This document shows positions 14,846-23,239 of a stretch of DNA of 41,046 nucleotides, one piece after another. Numbering within the stretch: the first letter of the stretch is position 1; every line of letters begins with the position of its first letter. The notes under the pieces were generated by a model, which was given only the letters and a program-made list of their open reading frames with translations, was not told the origin of the DNA and did no database searches. This stretch comes from Christensenella sp964592155 (GTDB lineage: Bacteria; Bacillota; Clostridia; Christensenellales; Christensenellaceae), in contig CAZQDA010000013.1 in NCBI GenBank assembly GCA_964592155.1, positions 1 to 41,046 on the forward strand. Reading direction: 5' to 3'. A program made the position numbers and the translations under genes.

Positions 14846-16693
14846 GTGGGTTATGATTTTAATCCGGACAGAGAAAAAATAGCGGGTATGGAAGCGCTTG
14901 CGAAGAAAGCGCGGCGGGATGCAATGCGCATGATACAGTCGGCGGGCTCCGGACACATCGGCGGGAGTTTTTCTTCCATGGACATCTACACGGCGCTTTG
15001 GTCGTGCAAGCGGGAATGCGACAAAGTGGTTGTGAGCCACGGGCATACGGCGGCGGCTGTGTATGCGGTACTGGGAAACCTTGGATATTTCGATGTGGAA
15101 AATGCGGTGTGCAGATTCCGCAGGGGAAGAGAATTTGAGGGACATCCTTCCCTATCTTTACCGGAGGTGAACTGGTGCAATGGAGCGCTCGGTCAGGGGC
15201 TTTCCATTGGCTGCGGAATCGCGCTGGTAAAGAAGATCAAAAAAGAGGATGGAACCGTTTTTGTTGTGATGGGAGACGGCGAACAGCAAAAGGGGCAGCT
15301 GCAGGAGGCTCGTGAATTTGCGGCAATGCACGGACTTTCCAATTTGGTGGGAATTATTGATTACAATGCCCAGCAGTCAACCGGCCCCGTCAGCACGATT
15401 ACGATGCAGGATGTGAAAGCAAAATATGAGGCAGCGGGCTGGATGGTGACGCAGGCGGATGGGCATGATCTGGTGCAGGTGTGCAGAGCGCTTGAAAAGA
15501 AAGACGGGCCGAGGCTGGTTCTTGCGCAAACAATCATGGGAAAAGGGCTTGCGCCGATTGAAGGCAATTACAAATATCATGGAAATCTGATCGGGGATGA
15601 TCTTTATGAGCTGGGGCTTAAAACGTTTGAGATCAGCAGGGAAGAACAGGAGATTATAGACGGACTCAGAAGAGAGCGCATCGGCGGTAAGAAGACCGGA
15701 AAAGCCAAGCTAAAAACGGGCGAAAGAATTCTTTATGCGGCGGACGAAAAGACAGACTGCAGGAGTGCGTTTGGAAAGGCACTTGCGGATATTGCCGCGA
15801 AAAATGAGGCGCATAGTATTTTAGCCTTTGATTGCGACCTTAAGGGCTCTGTCAAGCTCGACTCCTTTGCAAAGTTGCGTCCGGAGGATTTTGTGCAGTG
15901 CGGGATTGCGGAGCAAAATGCGCTGAGCGTTGCGGCAAGCGCGGCAAAGTATGGGATAACCTCCATATTTGCCGGATTCTCTGTGTTTGCGCTTGCGGAG
16001 GTTTATTCACAACAGCGCATGGCGGACATCAATCATGCGCCGATCAAGACCTTTTGCACACATGCGGGTCTTGATGTAGGGGAGGATGGAAAGACGCATC
16101 AGTCCATCGACTATTTGAGCCTTGCGTCAGGCCTCTTAAACTGCAGGGTGATGGTGCCGGCCGACCCCAACCAGATGGATGCGGTTACGCGGTTTGCGCT
16201 CGGGTGCGAGGGAGCCGCAGCAGTGATAACAGGGCGCTCAAAAACGCCGGTGCTCACGGATAAAAGCGGAAAAGTGCTGTTTGGAGAGCAATACCAATTT
16301 GAATACGGCAAGGCGGACTGGCTTTTAAAAGGCGTGGACGGCTGCATTATCACAATGGGGCAAATGGCGGCAAAGGCTCTTAAGCTGTCCGAGATGCTCC
16401 AACAAAAAGGGCTCAAAATAGGGGTGCTCAATATTAGCTGTCCGTTTGATTTAGACGAAGAAAAACTGATTCAGGCAGCGGAAACCGGATTTGTAGTGAC
16501 GTATGAAGACCACAACGTGCGCAGCGGGCTGGGAAGCCTTGCGGCGATGTTCTATCTGCACAATCAAATGAATTGCCGTTTTTACAGCAAAGGAATTTCG
16601 CGGTATGGAATTTCTGCGTCTCCGGAGGCGAATTATGAAGCGCAGGGACTTGACGAGCGCAGTATGGCAGAGTGGATTTTAAAAACGATATAA
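14846..16693 (+). CDS. Single-chain transketolase
   Basis: The 615-residue protein starts with GTG at 14846, with AAGGAG 9 bases upstream. Thiamine diphosphate is bound by GDGE (143-146) leading to the N in DYNAQQSTGP; IGGSFSSMDIYTALW and QGLSIGCGIA are also typical. The pyrimidine domain follows, with catalytic E356 in GIAEQNALSVA, then FCTHAGLDVGEDGKTHQ, and a C-terminal domain from about 490. It is shorter than housekeeping transketolases (about 660) and looks like the split-subunit type joined end to end through a basic linker (280-292). In an operon with an isomerase and a sugar kinase it would cleave a ketose phosphate, as in known apulose-4-phosphate or pentulose routes. The specific substrate is not known. 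Confidence 0.9.
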   Translation: MGYDFNPDREKIAGMEALAKKARRDAMRMIQSAGSGHIGGSFSSMDIYTALWSCKRECDKVVVSHGHTAAAVYAVLGNLGYFDVENAVCRFRRGREFEGHPSLSLPEVNWCNGALGQGLSIGCGIALVKKIKKEDGTVFVVMGDGEQQKGQLQEAREFAAMHGLSNLVGIIDYNAQQSTGPVSTITMQDVKAKYEAAGWMVTQADGHDLVQVCRALEKKDGPRLVLAQTIMGKGLAPIEGNYKYHGNLIGDDLYELGLKTFEISREEQEIIDGLRRERIGGKKTGKAKLKTGERILYAADEKTDCRSAFGKALADIAAKNEAHSILAFDCDLKGSVKLDSFAKLRPEDFVQCGIAEQNALSVAASAAKYGITSIFAGFSVFALAEVYSQQRMADINHAPIKTFCTHAGLDVGEDGKTHQSIDYLSLASGLLNCRVMVPADPNQMDAVTRFALGCEGAAAVITGRSKTPVLTDKSGKVLFGEQYQFEYGKADWLLKGVDGCIITMGQMAAKALKLSEMLQQKGLKIGVLNISCPFDLDEEKLIQAAETGFVVTYEDHNVRSGLGSLAAMFYLHNQMNCRFYSKGISRYGISASPEANYEAQGLDERSMAEWILKTI

Positions 16694-16714
16694 AAAAGCG
16701 AGGAGAATGAGAAA

Positions 16715-18136
16715 ATGTTTACAACGAAAATTGGATTTGTACCTTCTACCTGGGAATCCTGGGATGGCAACGACTACACAGGAAAATGGGCGGGAAAAAT
16801 GCGTCAGCGCTGCCTGGATGCGTTTAGCAAAATCAAAGGACTTGAAATTATTGTTCCTTCTGAAGGGTTAACGGAATTTGGATGCGTGGGGACACCGGAG
16901 GAAGGCAGAAAGGCTTTGGAGCTTTTTAAAAAGGAAGACGTGCAGGGCGTGATCATTGCCAACATGAATTTTGGCCATGAAACTTCTGTGGGAACTTTGC
17001 TTTCCGGTCTTAGGAAGGATATGCCGATTTTGCACTTTTCAACGCGCAGCGGCCCGATCTCTGAGCAGGGGAACCGTTCGACGGACACATGGTGCGGACA
17101 GTTTATGACTTCCTCTGCCATCAAGCGCCGCGGATTTAAGTTCGAGCACATCCGCACAGGAAATCCGGAAGAGCAGCATGTTCTGGATAAGGTAGAGACA
17201 TTTGTGCGCGCTTGTACGGCGATCAGTCAGTTCAAAGGCGCGCGTTTTCTACAGATTGGCACACGGCCTACGGGTTTTGAATCCCAGTTTTTCAGTGAGG
17301 AAAAGATGCAGCGCGATTATGGGCAGATGCTGATACCGATCAATCAGGATGATGAATTCGAATATATTGACGCCATCAGCCCGGACGATCCGGAGGTGTT
17401 GAAGCTTGTGGAGGAAATTCGGGCGGAAGCGGGGATTGTGACGGAAGAGCTGCCGGACAGCCTTGTGAATCAGGCGCGCCTCGAGCTTGCGCTCACAAAG
17501 CTTTACAAGGAGCATCAGGCATCCGCAATGGCTGTGACCTGCTGGGAGCGCCTGCAAAAGACATATCACATCGCGGCATGCTCCACCTTTGCGCGACTCA
17601 ATAACAAAGGCATCGTTACAGCGTGTGAAGTAGACGTTTTGGGTGGCGTAACCATGATGATCATGAATGCATGTGCAATGGGGGATACGCCGTCTGATTT
17701 TATCGACTGGACGGATTTGCATCCCACCGAAAAAAATGTGTGGCTTGCATGGCACTGCGGAAACGCCGCCTGCCAGCTTTGTGATTCTTCTTCCCAGATG
17801 CAGCTGAGGCAAAACGAGCGTCTTGCGGTTTGGGGGCCGACCTGCCACGGTGCTTTGGAATTCAAAATGAAAAACGGGCCTGTGACCTGTGCGAGAATGG
17901 TGGAGTACAACAATGAATACAGCATGTTCTACGGAACGGGTGAAGTGGTGGATATCCCGCCGATGAGCCGCGGCGCATATGCGTGGGTTAAGGTAAACGA
18001 CATCGGAGACTGGGAAGATAAGATGATTGAAACAGGAATCGTTCATCACGGCGTATTGATCCATGATCCGAAGGTTGCGGACGCGCTTGCCATGTTCTGC
18101 AAATTCATGGGTATCAACGCTGTGAAAGGCGCGTAA
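16715..18136 (+). CDS. L-fucose/L-arabinose isomerase-family protein
   Basis: The 473-residue protein has the fucose/arabinose isomerase layout: an N-terminal Rossmann-like half (GVIIANMNFGHE, ILHFSTRSGP, QIGTRPTGFESQFF) and a C-terminal catalytic half. Candidate metal ligands and acid/base residues are E278 in TCWERL, E305 and D307 in ACEVDVLGG, D331/D334 in DWTDLHP, and H347 in WHCGN. AGGAG precedes the ATG. It should interconvert an aldose and a ketose in the cytosol using manganese. It is shorter than FucI (about 590) and close to AraA in length, but its motifs are a separate branch, so neither name is safe. Its place between transketolase and dehydrogenase fits the second or third step of the pathway. 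Confidence 0.82.
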   Translation: MFTTKIGFVPSTWESWDGNDYTGKWAGKMRQRCLDAFSKIKGLEIIVPSEGLTEFGCVGTPEEGRKALELFKKEDVQGVIIANMNFGHETSVGTLLSGLRKDMPILHFSTRSGPISEQGNRSTDTWCGQFMTSSAIKRRGFKFEHIRTGNPEEQHVLDKVETFVRACTAISQFKGARFLQIGTRPTGFESQFFSEEKMQRDYGQMLIPINQDDEFEYIDAISPDDPEVLKLVEEIRAEAGIVTEELPDSLVNQARLELALTKLYKEHQASAMAVTCWERLQKTYHIAACSTFARLNNKGIVTACEVDVLGGVTMMIMNACAMGDTPSDFIDWTDLHPTEKNVWLAWHCGNAACQLCDSSSQMQLRQNERLAVWGPTCHGALEFKMKNGPVTCARMVEYNNEYSMFYGTGEVVDIPPMSRGAYAWVKVNDIGDWEDKMIETGIVHHGVLIHDPKVADALAMFCKFMGINAVKGA

Positions 18137-18155
18137 GGATAAAGGAGAGAGTCAG

Positions 18156-19187
18156 ATGAGAAAAATGATACTGGAAGCTCCCAAAAAGCTTCGCATGACG
18201 GAATGTGAAATTCCGGAGCCTGAAAAAGATCAGGTGCGAATCAGGGTGAAACGCGTGGGGGTATGCGGTAGCGATCTTACGATTTACAGGGGCTTGCATC
18301 CGTATGTGACCTTGCCCGTTGTGATGGGGCATGAAATTGCCGGACGGATCGACGCGGTAGGAGCAGACGTAAAGGATTTAAAAGTAGATCAGCGCGTGGC
18401 GATTATACCGCATAAAGTGTGCGGCGGATGTGACGCGTGCAAGAATGAAATTTATAATTTCTGTGAGCAGCTTCGTTGCACAGGCGCGGAGGCGGACGGC
18501 GCGTATTGCGACTATTTCTGTATTGAAAGCCGCATGGTGCTGCCTATACCGGACAGCATGAGCATGGAGGCGGCGGCGATGCTCGAGCCTGCATGCGTGG
18601 CTTATCACGGCGCGAAGCGGGCAAACGTGAAGCGCGACGATATCGCACTTGTGATCGGCGCGGGACCGATTGGGATTTTCTGCATGCAAAGCATCAAAGC
18701 GCTGGGCGCAAAAAAGGTGTTTATTGCAGATATGGCGCCGGATAGGCTGGAACTTGCGCAGAGCTTAGGCGCAGACGGAATAATCAACGTAAAAAATGAG
18801 AGCGTTGCAGACGGACTCGAAAGGTTGTGCGGCGGTGAAAACAAGGTCAGTCTCTATTATGACTGCGTAGGGGAAAAGGGATATGTTTTGAATGACATCC
18901 TGAAGGCGGCGCCGCGCGGGTCGAGAGTGGTTGTGATCGGCGTGCTGCAAAATGAATATGTGCTGCCGAATCTGCCTGATTTCGTGCAGCACGAATTAAG
19001 CCTGATGGGAACGACTATGTATGTTCCCAATGACTACAGGGAAATGATCAAGCTCATGGACAGCGGAAAAATTAAAACGCAGGGAATTATTTCCCACACA
19101 ATCGGCCTTGAAGAATTGCCGGAGTTGCTGGAGCAGCTAGACAACCGCGCGATTCAAACCTTTAAAGTAATGGTGCACATTTCCTAG
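18156..19187 (+). CDS. Zinc-dependent medium-chain alcohol/polyol dehydrogenase
   Basis: The 343-residue protein is an MDR-family dehydrogenase. Catalytic zinc ligands are C37 (GVCGSD), H59-E60 (MGHEIAG) and the E of MLEPACVA. The structural zinc site is complete: C89, C92, C95 and C103. NAD(P)-binding is shown by VIGAGPIGIFCMQ. AAAGGAGAG precedes the ATG. The subgroup resembles sorbitol/threonine/galactitol-type dehydrogenases, so a sugar alcohol or hydroxy-sugar is the likely substrate. It is followed by an 84-base gap with a long hairpin before the kinase, the largest gap inside the operon. Confidence 0.9.
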   Translation: MRKMILEAPKKLRMTECEIPEPEKDQVRIRVKRVGVCGSDLTIYRGLHPYVTLPVVMGHEIAGRIDAVGADVKDLKVDQRVAIIPHKVCGGCDACKNEIYNFCEQLRCTGAEADGAYCDYFCIESRMVLPIPDSMSMEAAAMLEPACVAYHGAKRANVKRDDIALVIGAGPIGIFCMQSIKALGAKKVFIADMAPDRLELAQSLGADGIINVKNESVADGLERLCGGENKVSLYYDCVGEKGYVLNDILKAAPRGSRVVVIGVLQNEYVLPNLPDFVQHELSLMGTTMYVPNDYREMIKLMDSGKIKTQGIISHTIGLEELPELLEQLDNRAIQTFKVMVHIS

Positions 19188-19193
19188 GACAAA

Positions 19194-19247
19194 TCAAATG
19201 GTTCGTTTTCCGCGAAGAGCTATGATTGTGGAAAACGAACCGTTTGA
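19194..19247 (+). promoter_or_regulatory. 18-bp intra-operon hairpin between dehydrogenase and kinase
   Basis: TCAAATGGTTCGTTTTCC (19194-19211) pairs with GGAAAACGAACCGTTTGA (19230-19247), 17 Watson-Crick pairs plus one G-T, around an 18-base loop. No T run follows. It ends 23 bases before the kinase start. It may set relative expression by RNA processing or stabilisation; its symmetry would also suit a DNA-binding site. Confidence 0.6.
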
Positions 19248-19270
19248 CAGAATGAATAAAGGAGTAAATT

Positions 19271-20764
19271 ATGGCGCTGCTTGGAGTTGATCTGGGTTCG
19301 TCCAGTATTAAAGCTGTCATTTTTGGGGAAGACGGAAAAATAGTATCGCAGGGCATGAAGTCGTATCATGCGACTGTGATGACCGAACAAACGGCGGAGC
19401 TTGATGCGGACGTTTTGTTTTGTGCGTTTGCGGACGCGGTGAAACAGGCGGCAGAGGGCACGGATCAGAAGGTGGGAGCGATGACCATCAGTTCACACGG
19501 GGAATCTTTTGCGGCAATTTCGCCGCAGGGAAAAGAAATCGGCAACATAATCATGAATTCCGATAACCGTGCGGTGCGCGAGTCAGCGTTTTTGGAACGC
19601 GAATTTGGGAGAGAGAAACTGTACGCCATCACAGGGATTCCGGTGCATCCGATGTTTGGACTGATGAAAATCATGAATGGAATGGCAGAGGGAACTTATG
19701 ACGGCAATACTCGTTTTTTGAACGCGGGCGATTATATTTTATATCGTCTGGGCGTGGAGCCGCTGACCGATTATTCGCTGGCTTCGCGTATGTTTGGACT
19801 CGATCTTAAGAAAAAAGAATTCAACGAGGATATTCTAAAAGCGGCGGGGATTGGCAGAAGCCAGTTGCCGGACGTTGTGCAGGCAGGTACGATAGCAGGA
19901 ATATTACCGGATTGTGTGTGCGCGATGCTTGGGCTCCCGCAGGGTGTAAAAGTGGTTGTGGGCGGACACGATCAGGCTTGCGGCGCGTTGGGAGAAGGAA
20001 TCGTCGGGCAAGGCGCGGGAATTTCTGCGGGCACTTATGAGTGCATCGTATGCGTGGGGGATGAAATCCACAACAGCAGGCAAGCGCTTGCGTACAGTCT
20101 GAACAATTCCTGCCATGTGGTGCCGGATAAATATGTTACGCTGGCATTTTATCCTGCGGGTATTGCGGTGCGCTGGCTGGTGGATGAGTTTTATGGCCTT
20201 GACCGGCTGGAGGCCGAAAGGGACGGAATTTCTGTTTATGAACGGCTGCAAGCCAAGGTTTTGGAAATTTCTCAGCCCACAGGGATTTCGTTCACGCCGC
20301 ACCTCATTGGGTCATGCAACCCGCACTGGGATGTGAGGGCAACAGGGGCGCTTGGCGGCATTACGCCGCAGGCCACAAGATATCATCTATATAAAGCGGT
20401 CTATGAAGGGATTGCCTGTGAAATGGCGCAAAATGTGGCAGCGCTTGAAAAAATCGGCCTTCGTTTTGAAGAATGCAACTTAAGCGGCGGTGGATCGAAA
20501 TCTGACTTCACAGTGCAACTGCGCGCGTCGCTCAGCGGGAAAATACTTCATAAGCTCAGCACCAGTGAGGCGGTTTGTCAGGGTGCGGCTGTGGTTGCAG
20601 GAACCGGAACCGGCGTTTATCAGGATTTTGAAGCTGCAAAGCAAAGTATGGTGAGGGTGGAAAAGAGCTTTTTTCCGGACGAAGGGCAAAGAAAACAATA
20701 TGCGAGACAAATGGAACAATACGATCTGCTCTATCAGGGGCTGAAAGAATACAGGAAGGCGTAA
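19271..20764 (+). CDS. FGGY-family carbohydrate kinase
   Basis: The 497-residue protein has the sugar-kinase (hexokinase/actin-like) fold. The first phosphate loop is LGVDLGSSSIKAVIF with D7, and the catalytic base is D234 in VVGGHDQACGALG. The C-terminal ATP site reads LSGGGSKSDFTVQL. Length is that of xylulokinase, ribulokinase and their relatives. GGAG lies just before the ATG. Within the operon it should phosphorylate the ketose made by the isomerase for transketolase cleavage. Sequence alone does not identify the ketose; xylulose-, ribulose- or apulose-like sugars are possible. Confidence 0.9.
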   Translation: MALLGVDLGSSSIKAVIFGEDGKIVSQGMKSYHATVMTEQTAELDADVLFCAFADAVKQAAEGTDQKVGAMTISSHGESFAAISPQGKEIGNIIMNSDNRAVRESAFLEREFGREKLYAITGIPVHPMFGLMKIMNGMAEGTYDGNTRFLNAGDYILYRLGVEPLTDYSLASRMFGLDLKKKEFNEDILKAAGIGRSQLPDVVQAGTIAGILPDCVCAMLGLPQGVKVVVGGHDQACGALGEGIVGQGAGISAGTYECIVCVGDEIHNSRQALAYSLNNSCHVVPDKYVTLAFYPAGIAVRWLVDEFYGLDRLEAERDGISVYERLQAKVLEISQPTGISFTPHLIGSCNPHWDVRATGALGGITPQATRYHLYKAVYEGIACEMAQNVAALEKIGLRFEECNLSGGGSKSDFTVQLRASLSGKILHKLSTSEAVCQGAAVVAGTGTGVYQDFEAAKQSMVRVEKSFFPDEGQRKQYARQMEQYDLLYQGLKEYRKA

Positions 20765-20797
20765 GCGTATAAAAAACAGATAGTGAGGCGAAATGAA

Positions 20798-21931
20798 TTG
20801 AAAAAGGTGAAATTTGGTATGATAGGCTGCGGACTGATGGGGCGTGAATTTGCAAGCGCAAGCGCGCGCTGGATGCATTTGACCGAGGAAATAGACCAGC
20901 CGGAAATTGTCGCTGTGTGCGACGTAAACGAAGGCGCGCGGGAATGGTTTTATAGCCATGTGCCATCCATTAAATATGTGTATTCGGATTATAAAGAGCT
21001 TTTGGCGTGTGATGAAGTGGAGGCGGTTTATGTAGCGGTGCCGCATGTGATGCATGAAGAGGTTTATTGCGCCGTTATCAATGCAAAAAAGCATCTGATG
21101 GGAGAAAAACCGTTTGGGATGGATCAGGCGCAAAATGCGGCAATTTTAAAATGTCTTGAAAAAAATCCGGAAGTGTTTGCGCGCTGTGCAAGCGAATTTC
21201 CCTATTATCCGGCCTATCAGATTTTGATCGATTGGCTCAAAGAAGGGAGATTCGGCAGGATCATGGAGGTGCGTTCCTGCATGTACCACAGCAGCGATAT
21301 GGACTTAAATAAGCCGATCAACTGGAAACGGATCAAAAAAATCAACGGCGAATATGGCTGCATGGGCGATCTTGGTATCCATGTACAGCATGTGCCTTTC
21401 CGCTTTGGATGGAATCCGCAAACGGTATACGCTTACCTGAGCAATCTTGTGACCGAGCGCTGCGATGGAAAGGGAGGAACCGTGCCCTGCGAAACATGGG
21501 ACAATGCGACGCTATTATGCGATGCAAAGGATGGAGAACATCATTTCCCGATCCTTTATGAAATGAAGCGCATGGCTCCGGGAAGCACAAATGATGTGTT
21601 TATCGAAATTTATGGAATGGATTTATCCGCACGGTTTACCACAAACGATCCAAACGCGCTGCAATATACGGCTTCGTGGGGAAAAGAGCAGGTATGGAAC
21701 AGGGTTGTGGTAGGGAACAAGCCGATGAACCCCACCATTACGGGCGGAATTTTTGAAGTCGGATTTTCTGATGTGATTTTGCAGATGTGGGCGACTTATA
21801 TGAAGGAGCTTATGGGGCAGAAAGTGAAATTTGGCTGCTTTACGCCGGAGGAAACGCGGAAGTCCCATGCGATGCTGACCGCTGCGCTCAGAGCGCAGGA
21901 GGAGCAAAAAGCGGTCACAGTTGATTATTAA
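20798..21931 (+). CDS. Gfo/Idh/MocA-family oxidoreductase
   Basis: The 377-residue protein probably starts at TTG 20798, where GTGAGGCG lies seven bases upstream and the protein opens KKVKFGMIGCGLMGREFA; an upstream GTG at 20783 overlaps that site. The NAD(P) loop is GMIGCGLMG, and the family lysine is in the GEKPFGM (EKP) motif. The C-terminal half (DLGIHVQHVPFRFGW, GGIFEVGFSD) is the sugar-binding sheet. Members oxidise or reduce sugar hydroxyls, including C3 oxidation of glycosides before non-hydrolytic cleavage. Two different dehydrogenases in one operon suggest redox-neutral epimerisation or oxidation of the sugar before isomerisation. Confidence 0.85.
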   Translation: MKKVKFGMIGCGLMGREFASASARWMHLTEEIDQPEIVAVCDVNEGAREWFYSHVPSIKYVYSDYKELLACDEVEAVYVAVPHVMHEEVYCAVINAKKHLMGEKPFGMDQAQNAAILKCLEKNPEVFARCASEFPYYPAYQILIDWLKEGRFGRIMEVRSCMYHSSDMDLNKPINWKRIKKINGEYGCMGDLGIHVQHVPFRFGWNPQTVYAYLSNLVTERCDGKGGTVPCETWDNATLLCDAKDGEHHFPILYEMKRMAPGSTNDVFIEIYGMDLSARFTTNDPNALQYTASWGKEQVWNRVVVGNKPMNPTITGGIFEVGFSDVILQMWATYMKELMGQKVKFGCFTPEETRKSHAMLTAALRAQEEQKAVTVDY

Positions 21932-21957
21932 AAGGATAAGGAAGGAAAACGAGCGAA

Positions 21958-23058
21958 ATGAATTCGAGAGAAAGAGTGATGCGCAGCATCAACCTGCAGG
22001 AGGCGGATAAAGTTCCGGTTGATTTTGGCGGAACGGTGGTGACGAGCGTCGATCTGAACCTGCATAAAAAGTTGCGTGAAAAATTTGGAATTGAAGGCGA
22101 AGAGGAGAATATTGACTATTCGATGGGAACCGCGGGGGTGGACCGCAAGCTGGTGGAAATTTTCCATTCGGATGTAGTCAGGATCGGCTTAAACGTGGTG
22201 AAGCCTGATATTATAAACGGATATTATGAGAACGGATTTGGAATCGGTCACAAAAAAGCGGAACCGCATGAATATTTTGATGTGGTGAAGAGTCCGCTTG
22301 CCGATGTGGATTCGCCTGCGGGGATGCAGATGCCCGATCCGGATGATCCGCGCATGTATGAGGGGCTCAGGGAACGGGCAAGGGATTTATACGAAAACAC
22401 GGATTATGCGATCTTTGCGGATTTTGGAATTCCGGGATTTTATGAGACAGGGCAGAAATTAAGAGGATATGAAAATTTTGCGTGTGACCTTCTGATCAAC
22501 GAAGATTTTGTATATGAGCTTTATGAAAAGTTGCTCGACCTGCAAAAAAGATGGTTTAAAAATTATCTGGAGCAGGTGGGCGGATACGCTTGTGCGGTGG
22601 GGTATGCGGACGACCTTGGCATGCAGGACAGGCTGCAGATTTCGCCGGAGGTTTACCGTAAGATTGTGAAGCCTTACCATGAAAAAATATTCAAATTTAT
22701 CCATGAGCAGGCGGACATTAAAATTATGATACATAGTTGCGGCGCAATTTTTCCCATCGTAGGAGAATTGATCGATTCGGGCGTGGATATCATCAATCCC
22801 ATGCAGACAAGGGCGACGGGCATGGATCCGTTTGAACTCAAAAAGACGTATGGCGACAAAGCTGTTTTCTGGGGAGGCTTTGATGAACAGCAGGTTTTGC
22901 CGTTTGGCTCGCGCGAAGAAATTTTCGCCGAAACCGAAAGACTCATGGACGCAATGGGAAAAAGTGGGTTCGTATTCGGACCGGGGCATAATATTCAGGC
23001 AGATACGCCGGTGGACAACGTGATCAGCCTGTTTGAAGCCGCGGAGAAATACCGCTGA
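21958..23058 (+). CDS. URO-D superfamily protein 2 (MtaA/CmuA-like)
   Basis: The 366-residue protein shows the methyltransferase-type URO-D fold more clearly than the first. IMIHSCGAI holds the H-x-C metal motif, PMQTRATGMDPFELKKTYGDKAVFWGGFDEQQVLP is the typical following part, and FVFGPGHNIQADTPVDNVISLFEA is the usual C-terminus with a conserved histidine. It begins STNSRERV-like (NSRERVMRSINLQEADKVPVDF), the common opening of this family. AAGGAAGG precedes the ATG. It closes the operon, 26 bases after the Gfo/Idh gene. Its sequence differs strongly from URO-D protein 1, so this is not a recent duplication. Heme synthesis is unlikely. Methyl transfer would need a corrinoid protein encoded elsewhere. 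Confidence 0.85.
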   Translation: MNSRERVMRSINLQEADKVPVDFGGTVVTSVDLNLHKKLREKFGIEGEEENIDYSMGTAGVDRKLVEIFHSDVVRIGLNVVKPDIINGYYENGFGIGHKKAEPHEYFDVVKSPLADVDSPAGMQMPDPDDPRMYEGLRERARDLYENTDYAIFADFGIPGFYETGQKLRGYENFACDLLINEDFVYELYEKLLDLQKRWFKNYLEQVGGYACAVGYADDLGMQDRLQISPEVYRKIVKPYHEKIFKFIHEQADIKIMIHSCGAIFPIVGELIDSGVDIINPMQTRATGMDPFELKKTYGDKAVFWGGFDEQQVLPFGSREEIFAETERLMDAMGKSGFVFGPGHNIQADTPVDNVISLFEAAEKYR

Positions 23059-23100
23059 TTGATTGTGTAGCAGGAGGCGGAAAAACAGGAAGAAAAATGC

Positions 23101-23139
23101 GATCTCTGAAGCAGGGTAATTTGCCCTGCTTCAAAGATC
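23101..23139. terminator. Terminator between convergent genes
   Basis: TGAAGCAGGG (23107-23116) pairs with CCCTGCTTCA (23124-23133), extended by GATCT with AGATC. On the minus strand it is followed by GCATTTTTC, a short T run; on the plus strand there is none. It probably serves both the sugar operon and the opposing gene. Confidence 0.65.
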
Positions 23140-23157
23140 ATTCAAAAATTCATGCAA

Positions 23158-23179
23158 TATGCAACTGCGGGCTTGCATA
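23158..23179. repeat. Small inverted repeat in the convergent gap
   Basis: TATGCAA (23158-23164) and TTGCATA (23173-23179) form a perfect 7-bp stem with an 8-base loop. No gene is seen in 23059-23239 apart from this and the terminator. Confidence 0.4.
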
Positions 23180-23239
23180 ACACTTTGGGCTTTCTATGGG
23201 CATTGAATTTATAGAGGACGATGTTGTATAAGAAAGTGT

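Noticed and set aside
20104..21133. Minus-strand open frames of 130-220 codons over the kinase and Gfo/Idh genes
   Set aside because: They are shadows of strongly supported plus-strand genes and have low-complexity, basic compositions without motifs.
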